Source of the DNA: Chara braunii
Lineage: Eukaryota > Streptophyta > Charophyceae > Charales > Characeae
Reading direction: 5' to 3'
Length of the DNA stretch: 30,551 nucleotides
Assembly (NCBI GenBank): GCA_003427395.1
Contig: BFEA01000049.1
Location: forward strand, 1,525,040-1,555,590
The translations under genes and the position numbers were made by a program. Positions within the stretch are counted from its first letter, which is position 1. Each line of letters starts with the position of its first letter. The notes beneath the pieces were generated by a model. The model had not been told where the DNA came from and did no database searches. It saw only the letters and a program-made list of their open reading frames with translations. Of this stretch, positions 27,034-30,551 are shown piece by piece.

Positions 27034-28214
27034 TTTGATAGACCCAGTCAAACAAGCAATATTGCCTTCCTCCCATCCTTCCCCCAGATGCAATCCCACA
27101 ATCTGCTTTCAGTCAAACAATAAAACTGAAACTGACATTGCGTATACATTCCTTTATGTAAGTCTTGTTTGTCCTGAAAGTCAAACCGAAAGCCAAAGTA
27201 AGGGTGCACACAATATACTCAGTCAAAACATAGTCGGGAATACAGTTAGGGGTTATAACAGGGTTTATAGAAGGAGAGCAATGGTTACTTTTCAGTTCCC
27301 TGCCTCCTGAACTCCTCCTGAGTTTCGGCAAAGCTCCCACAATCGGTGGGTTGACTCCCCACAGAGTCTTACTGCGGTCCTACGGGTTGCAATCCCGCCT
27401 GCTGCCTTCCCCTCAGAACAGGACTAGACTTAGTGTGAGGAGGATAGAAAGAGGGGTTTCAGACGCTCGAGATACAAGAAGGGGACACACTCAACTCGCA
27501 GGAGAGGGCCTCACAATCTTTAGTCGCCTGAGAGTCCCCCAATGATGGGCGGAACGCAGCCTCTACTCAGTCAACCTAAAGTCAGACCACCAAATGCCAG
27601 CTCTCGGACAAACTCCCAATTCCCATCGAAGACTTCATGGGAACAAGCTTGATCCCCTTCTCAAAACTCTGTGAATCAGATTATCTTAACCATGGGTAGG
27701 TCTGCAACCTGCGGCTCATCTTCAACTCCCTTACACGGTGGAATGAAAGGCANATCAGCCAATAAATAGTTTTGCCCCTCACAACTGGTCAGTTGCCTCT
27801 TCTATCCATAGCATGCCCACCAACTGGTAAGTCTGAAATCTTCGTGACNGGCCCTACTTTAGTCGCTTTGCTCAGTGACGACGGTGTCACTGGTCAGTCG
27901 ATNAGCGTTCAGTTCTGCAAATCGCTTTTCTCCCNTTTTTGCTCTTCTCAGTCCTTCTTGTCTCCCCCTCCCTAGTTGGCCTGCTGTGTCTATTACTCCG
28001 AAGAGTTATGCAGCACACANCCAAATGTCAGCCCTGCCGCTTGCTCGGCCGGTCTGTGGCTGCATAGGTTAGTAGGGTGAGCACCTCACCGGCTCAACAG
28101 CCGGAACCACTGTTCTTGTCTCGAAGCCCGATAGTAAACACCGCAACGTATATGTTCTGGCATTCAATAGTGCGCACGGTAACCCGTAGTAGTTACTTCG
28201 ACAAGTTAGAGTTG
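27034..28214. other. Unassigned sequence, with isolated N bases from 27753
   Basis: No gene was recognised. Single N calls occur at 27753, 27849, 27903, 27935 and 28020. A small hairpin CCGGCT-CAAC-AGCCGG lies at 28089-28104. This may be LTR or 5' leader of the retroelement whose gag starts at 28758. Confidence 0.4.
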
Positions 28215-28222
28215 AAGCAGAA

Positions 28223-28231
28223 TATAAAAAA
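28223..28231 (+). promoter_or_regulatory. Possible TATA box upstream of the gag region
   Basis: AATATAAAAAAACTC, with TATAAAAAA at 28223-28231, lies about 530 bp before the gag ATG. It could be the element promoter. It is a motif-only call. Confidence 0.35.
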
Positions 28232-28424
28232 ACTCTATTAGTGGCATCAGCCAGCTAAGGCGGGCAACTGTGGCGAACACAGCGGTCACAGTTATAAGGC
28301 TTCGTGTCACACAGCGAATGGCTGCCTGCACAATCAACTCCTACAGTCGCACCAACGATAGCTCAATAAGCGGTAACTCATCACTAACTGCCTCTGCAAA
28401 CAACACATTCCTCGAGTTTATCAG

Positions 28425-28686
28425 GTAAGCGCTCTCTGCTGTTTGTCTTTCCTCCCTTTTCTTCCAAATAGTCGTCCCGCTGGTTTCCTATTCACATATC
28501 AAGCAGTCCTTGAGCATCTAAACGCCCCTGATAGTCGGTATAGCTAGNTTCNATCCGTAATGATGACGACCTTCATGATCTTGAAGACAGTCGCTCGGTC
28601 AAGGCGTACGCTAGGTGAGTAGTACTCCCTCTCTCACTCTCTTTTAACCGCCCGTCTACTGACACGCACGCCCCTCCTATTGATAG
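28425..28686 (+). promoter_or_regulatory. Splice-site-like pairs upstream of gag
   Basis: CAG|GTAAGC (GT at 28425) is an excellent 5' splice match and is followed by a pyrimidine tract ending CAAATAG (AG at 28470-28471). TAG|GTGAGT (GT at 28615) is followed by pyrimidine-rich DNA and TTGATAG (AG at 28685-28686). The implied introns would be only 47 and 72 nt. They may be chance motifs or parts of a spliced leader. Confidence 0.2.
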
Positions 28687-28757
28687 AATGAGCGAAATCG
28701 AATGAATCTCCCGCTGAAAGACGGTCAGATTCACGATATTTCAAGGTCTATTCAAGT

Positions 28758-29207
28758 ATGGATGGGGATATGTTCAACCAATTCGGAGAAGAGATAGACC
28801 GTAAGATCCCAGGTGGGGTTAGAGCGGAGGCTCTAAGGAGGAGAGCGGCAGGAGGGCCACCAGCACCTCCGGCAGTATTCCGGCTGTGGCAAGAGAAGGA
28901 GGGTCCTCCAATAACAGTGGAAGAGATTGAAGAAGATGAAGGAGGGCATCTGCAGACGGCGAGTGAACAGGTGAAGGAAGANCCTGTGGTTAGGGAGGTG
29001 GAAGACGAGGAGGAAGCTGAGGACAGCTCGTCGATCATGGACCTCGTCGCCAAGATNGAGGACTTGTGGGGGAAGATGGGAAGGTACCAGCAGGAGCTGC
29101 AGGATATCTGTGGGGAGGTGAAAGAGTGGGAGGGTAGCCTCCCCAAGGTTTATTTGCTGGATATTGATCCGAGGCAAGGCCAGAACGCCAGAGCTACCCC
29201 AATGTAG
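28758..29207 (+). CDS. Gag-like ORF of a Ty3/gypsy-type element
   Basis: This 149-residue frame starts at ATG 28758 (MDGDMFNQFGEE). It has a basic/Pro segment (ALRRRAAGGPPAPPAVF), an acidic middle (EEIEEDEGG; REVEDEEEAED), and a likely coiled-coil or helical part (IMDLVAK-EDLWGKMGRYQQEL). It ends ARATPM with TAG 29205-29207. There is no zinc knuckle or protease. Its position directly before a retropepsin frame, and the overlap with that frame (29168-29207, -1 relative), identify it as the Gag/N-terminal part of the element. It contains unresolved bases (28982, 29057). A frameshift mutation rather than programmed shifting could explain the frame change. The upstream limit is uncertain. Confidence 0.6.
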   Translation: MDGDMFNQFGEEIDRKIPGGVRAEALRRRAAGGPPAPPAVFRLWQEKEGPPITVEEIEEDEGGHLQTASEQVKEXPVVREVEDEEEAEDSSSIMDLVAKXEDLWGKMGRYQQELQDICGEVKEWEGSLPKVYLLDIDPRQGQNARATPM

Positions 29208-30496
29208 CTTCGGTGGGGTCGGGCGCACGGCCAGGGGGATTGATAAGGCCTCCTATGGCACAAAGGAGGGTGGTGCCCGCAGCCCGAACGAGGAGTCAAG
29301 AGAAAGCTGGCCCAAGTCAGGAACCTCCAAAAAAGGAGCCAGAACAAGAAAGGAGGAAAGAGGATGTGGAGGTGGAGGATGACAGTGAGGATGAGGAGCA
29401 GGACAAGAGGCTCTGCCGTGAGGAGGATGAGAGGGNGGAGCAACGGGCCAAGAAGAGAGGGGTTAGAGAGGACCCTGAGCCAGCCTTGCGCGATACGGCG
29501 CGGAAGAAAAAGAAGTACGCGGTTCGATTGGAAGAAGGTTTTGATGTTGAAAGTGTGATCGACCGTCCGCTGGAGGACCACAATGATTTGTTGACCCTAA
29601 AANAAATTTTAGCCTCTGCATCCCGGCTCCGTGACAGTCTGAAGGGGAGATTATCGAGGCGATTGATACCTAGCGTATTTCTGGGTACTATATTGCCAAA
29701 AGAGATGGAATGGGCAGAGCCAGGCACAAAAATGGACTGGAAGTATGTAGCCTGTGGAAGGATACCACTGGTAGTGAAAGGCACCAAGGCCTCCGCGATG
29801 GTAGATACAGGCGCNGAGATGAACATTATTCGTGAGGAAGATGCCATTAGATTTGGTCTGGATATAGACNGATCTGATTGCGGCATCTTACATGGTGCCA
29901 ATTGCAAGGCAACGTTTTGCGGCACAGTTTCGAACGTGCTGTTAGAAATTGGGAAGGTAAAGTCCAGGGCGTGCTTTTTCGTTATGGCCGATGTGGATCA
30001 TGGCCTTCTCCTAGGGAGGTCTTTCTTAAGCCGGANAGAGACCCTGATGTTTAACAAACATGACGGTACTCTGATCCTGCTGATGTGCGATCCAGCCTNT
30101 GGTAATTACGAGGTGATTACCTGCATTAACACGGGGCCGCGCAACATAAGAAACAGACTCAGTCCCGGTTCCTTCACAGTTAAGGAAATGGAAGAGGAGC
30201 GGCGAAGGATCCATATGGAGGTGGAAGCAGAAGAGAAAGGAGAGGCGTTCGCTCTCAGTTTGGCGGACGTGGATAAGGCGACGGATTTGGTGGCAACCCA
30301 CGAAATGGCGGATCCTAATGCCATCCAAGCTCTGAGAGAGCAAGTTTTGGAATGTCCCCAGGTGGGCGAGCTAGAGCTAGTCTATCGACTACCTGGTGGG
30401 AGAAGAGGACCGGCAGTGATGCAGGCCCAAGCTGTGAGCCAGCCTTTTTTAAGGGAAGGCTCAAGTAGGGCTCCAAAAGGCGGTACAAAACGGTAG
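29168..30496 (+). CDS. Retropepsin-containing Gag-Pol part of a Ty3/gypsy-type element
   Basis: The frame is open from 29168, with no ATG near its beginning. The first GTG is at 29213 and the first ATG at 29255, so it was probably joined to the preceding frame. Residues (counting from 29213) 24-110 are highly charged and low-complexity (EDVEVEDDSEDEEQDKR). Residues 181-275 form an aspartic protease: IPLVVKGTKASAMVDTG with DTG at 198-200. The following codon GCN is Ala whatever the N is, giving DTGAEMNII, the retropepsin active-site motif. LLLGRSFLS at 265-273 matches the conserved ILGxxFL. A linker with EMEEERRR and LREQVLECPQVGELELVYRL follows toward the expected reverse transcriptase. The TAG at 30494-30496 ends this frame, while VDKKCHPVHILVTKDEAFY continues in another frame. 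The element is therefore frameshifted here. It is cut by the window end, and no RT is visible. Confidence 0.8.
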   Translation, partial: SEARPERQSYPNVASVGSGARPGGLIRPPMAQRRVVPAARTRSQEKAGPSQEPPKKEPEQERRKEDVEVEDDSEDEEQDKRLCREEDERXEQRAKKRGVREDPEPALRDTARKKKKYAVRLEEGFDVESVIDRPLEDHNDLLTLKXILASASRLRDSLKGRLSRRLIPSVFLGTILPKEMEWAEPGTKMDWKYVACGRIPLVVKGTKASAMVDTGXEMNIIREEDAIRFGLDIDXSDCGILHGANCKATFCGTVSNVLLEIGKVKSRACFFVMADVDHGLLLGRSFLSRXETLMFNKHDGTLILLMCDPAXGNYEVITCINTGPRNIRNRLSPGSFTVKEMEEERRRIHMEVEAEEKGEAFALSLADVDKATDLVATHEMADPNAIQALREQVLECPQVGELELVYRLPGGRRGPAVMQAQAVSQPFLREGSSRAPKGGTKR

Positions 30497-30551
30497 ATAA
30501 GAAGTGCCATCCAGTTCATATCCTCGTTACAAAGGATGAAGCATTTTACTA
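30497..30551 (+). pseudogene. Start of the continuing Pol frame (frameshifted, truncated by window)
   Basis: From about 30493 a shifted frame encodes KKCHPVHILVTKDEAFY and runs off the end. It fits the linker before a gypsy reverse transcriptase. One small indel near ACAAAACGG would connect it to the protease frame. Confidence 0.45.

Noticed and set aside
28236-28260. Retroelement primer-binding site at TGGCATCAGCC
   Set aside because: It matches only about 8 of 12 positions of the usual initiator-tRNA complement and is not placed after a defined LTR end.

Overview
This is repeat-dominated eukaryotic nuclear DNA, most likely from a streptophyte alga such as Chara. The seen evidence is a decayed plant/algal-type LINE, a Ty3/gypsy-type gag/protease region, tRNA-derived A-tailed repeats, MITE-like elements and abundant microsatellites. 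The Chara suggestion comes from my memory of how these ORF families look and was not checked. I find no intact cellular gene, rRNA, complete tRNA or CRISPR array. Almost every long open frame is a low-complexity artefact or a transposon fragment.

Layout. Positions 1-8.4 kb are low-complexity and short-repeat DNA: purine tracts, (CA)n, a CAAT/CAAC array, a 50-nt poly-G, a GATTGG array and (TC)n. Set into this are a cluster of GC-rich hairpins (799-931), two copies of one MITE-like family (1918-2033 and 7055-7165) and several tRNA-like repeat fragments. Positions 8.4-13.8 kb hold a decayed minus-strand LINE with its 5' hairpins, ORF1 with a zinc knuckle, an APE-type endonuclease and a reverse transcriptase. 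Positions 13.85-15.18 kb hold the C-terminal part of a LINE ORF2 in the same orientation. This is the part missing from the first element, but it lies upstream of that element's ORF1. Positions 15.2-19.7 kb are mostly unassigned, with an array of A-tailed SINE-like units and a strong 20-bp hairpin. Positions 19.9-23.4 kb carry coding-like remnants, the clearest being a minus-strand pseudogene of an unrecognised family (22.02-23.34 kb).

From 24.1 to 27.5 kb the sequence becomes AT-rich and non-coding. It contains two kinds of dispersed hairpin array. One is five degenerate units of about 117-128 bp. The other is seven units sharing a 20-nt loop, CACCCAAACTTATGGAACAT, whose flanking arms differ from unit to unit yet stay complementary in at least four of them. 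I consider this the most interesting signal in the window. From about 27.75 kb, isolated N bases appear. The window ends in a Ty3/gypsy-type element: a gag-like ORF (28758-29207), then an overlapping frame with a DTGA retropepsin (to 30496), with pol continuing in another frame past the end.

The pieces do not form a pathway. They record successive transposon insertions and decay. The LINEs could have supplied the machinery for the A-tailed SINE-like copies. The hairpin-rich AT region could be the LTR and leader of a retroelement, but this is inference.
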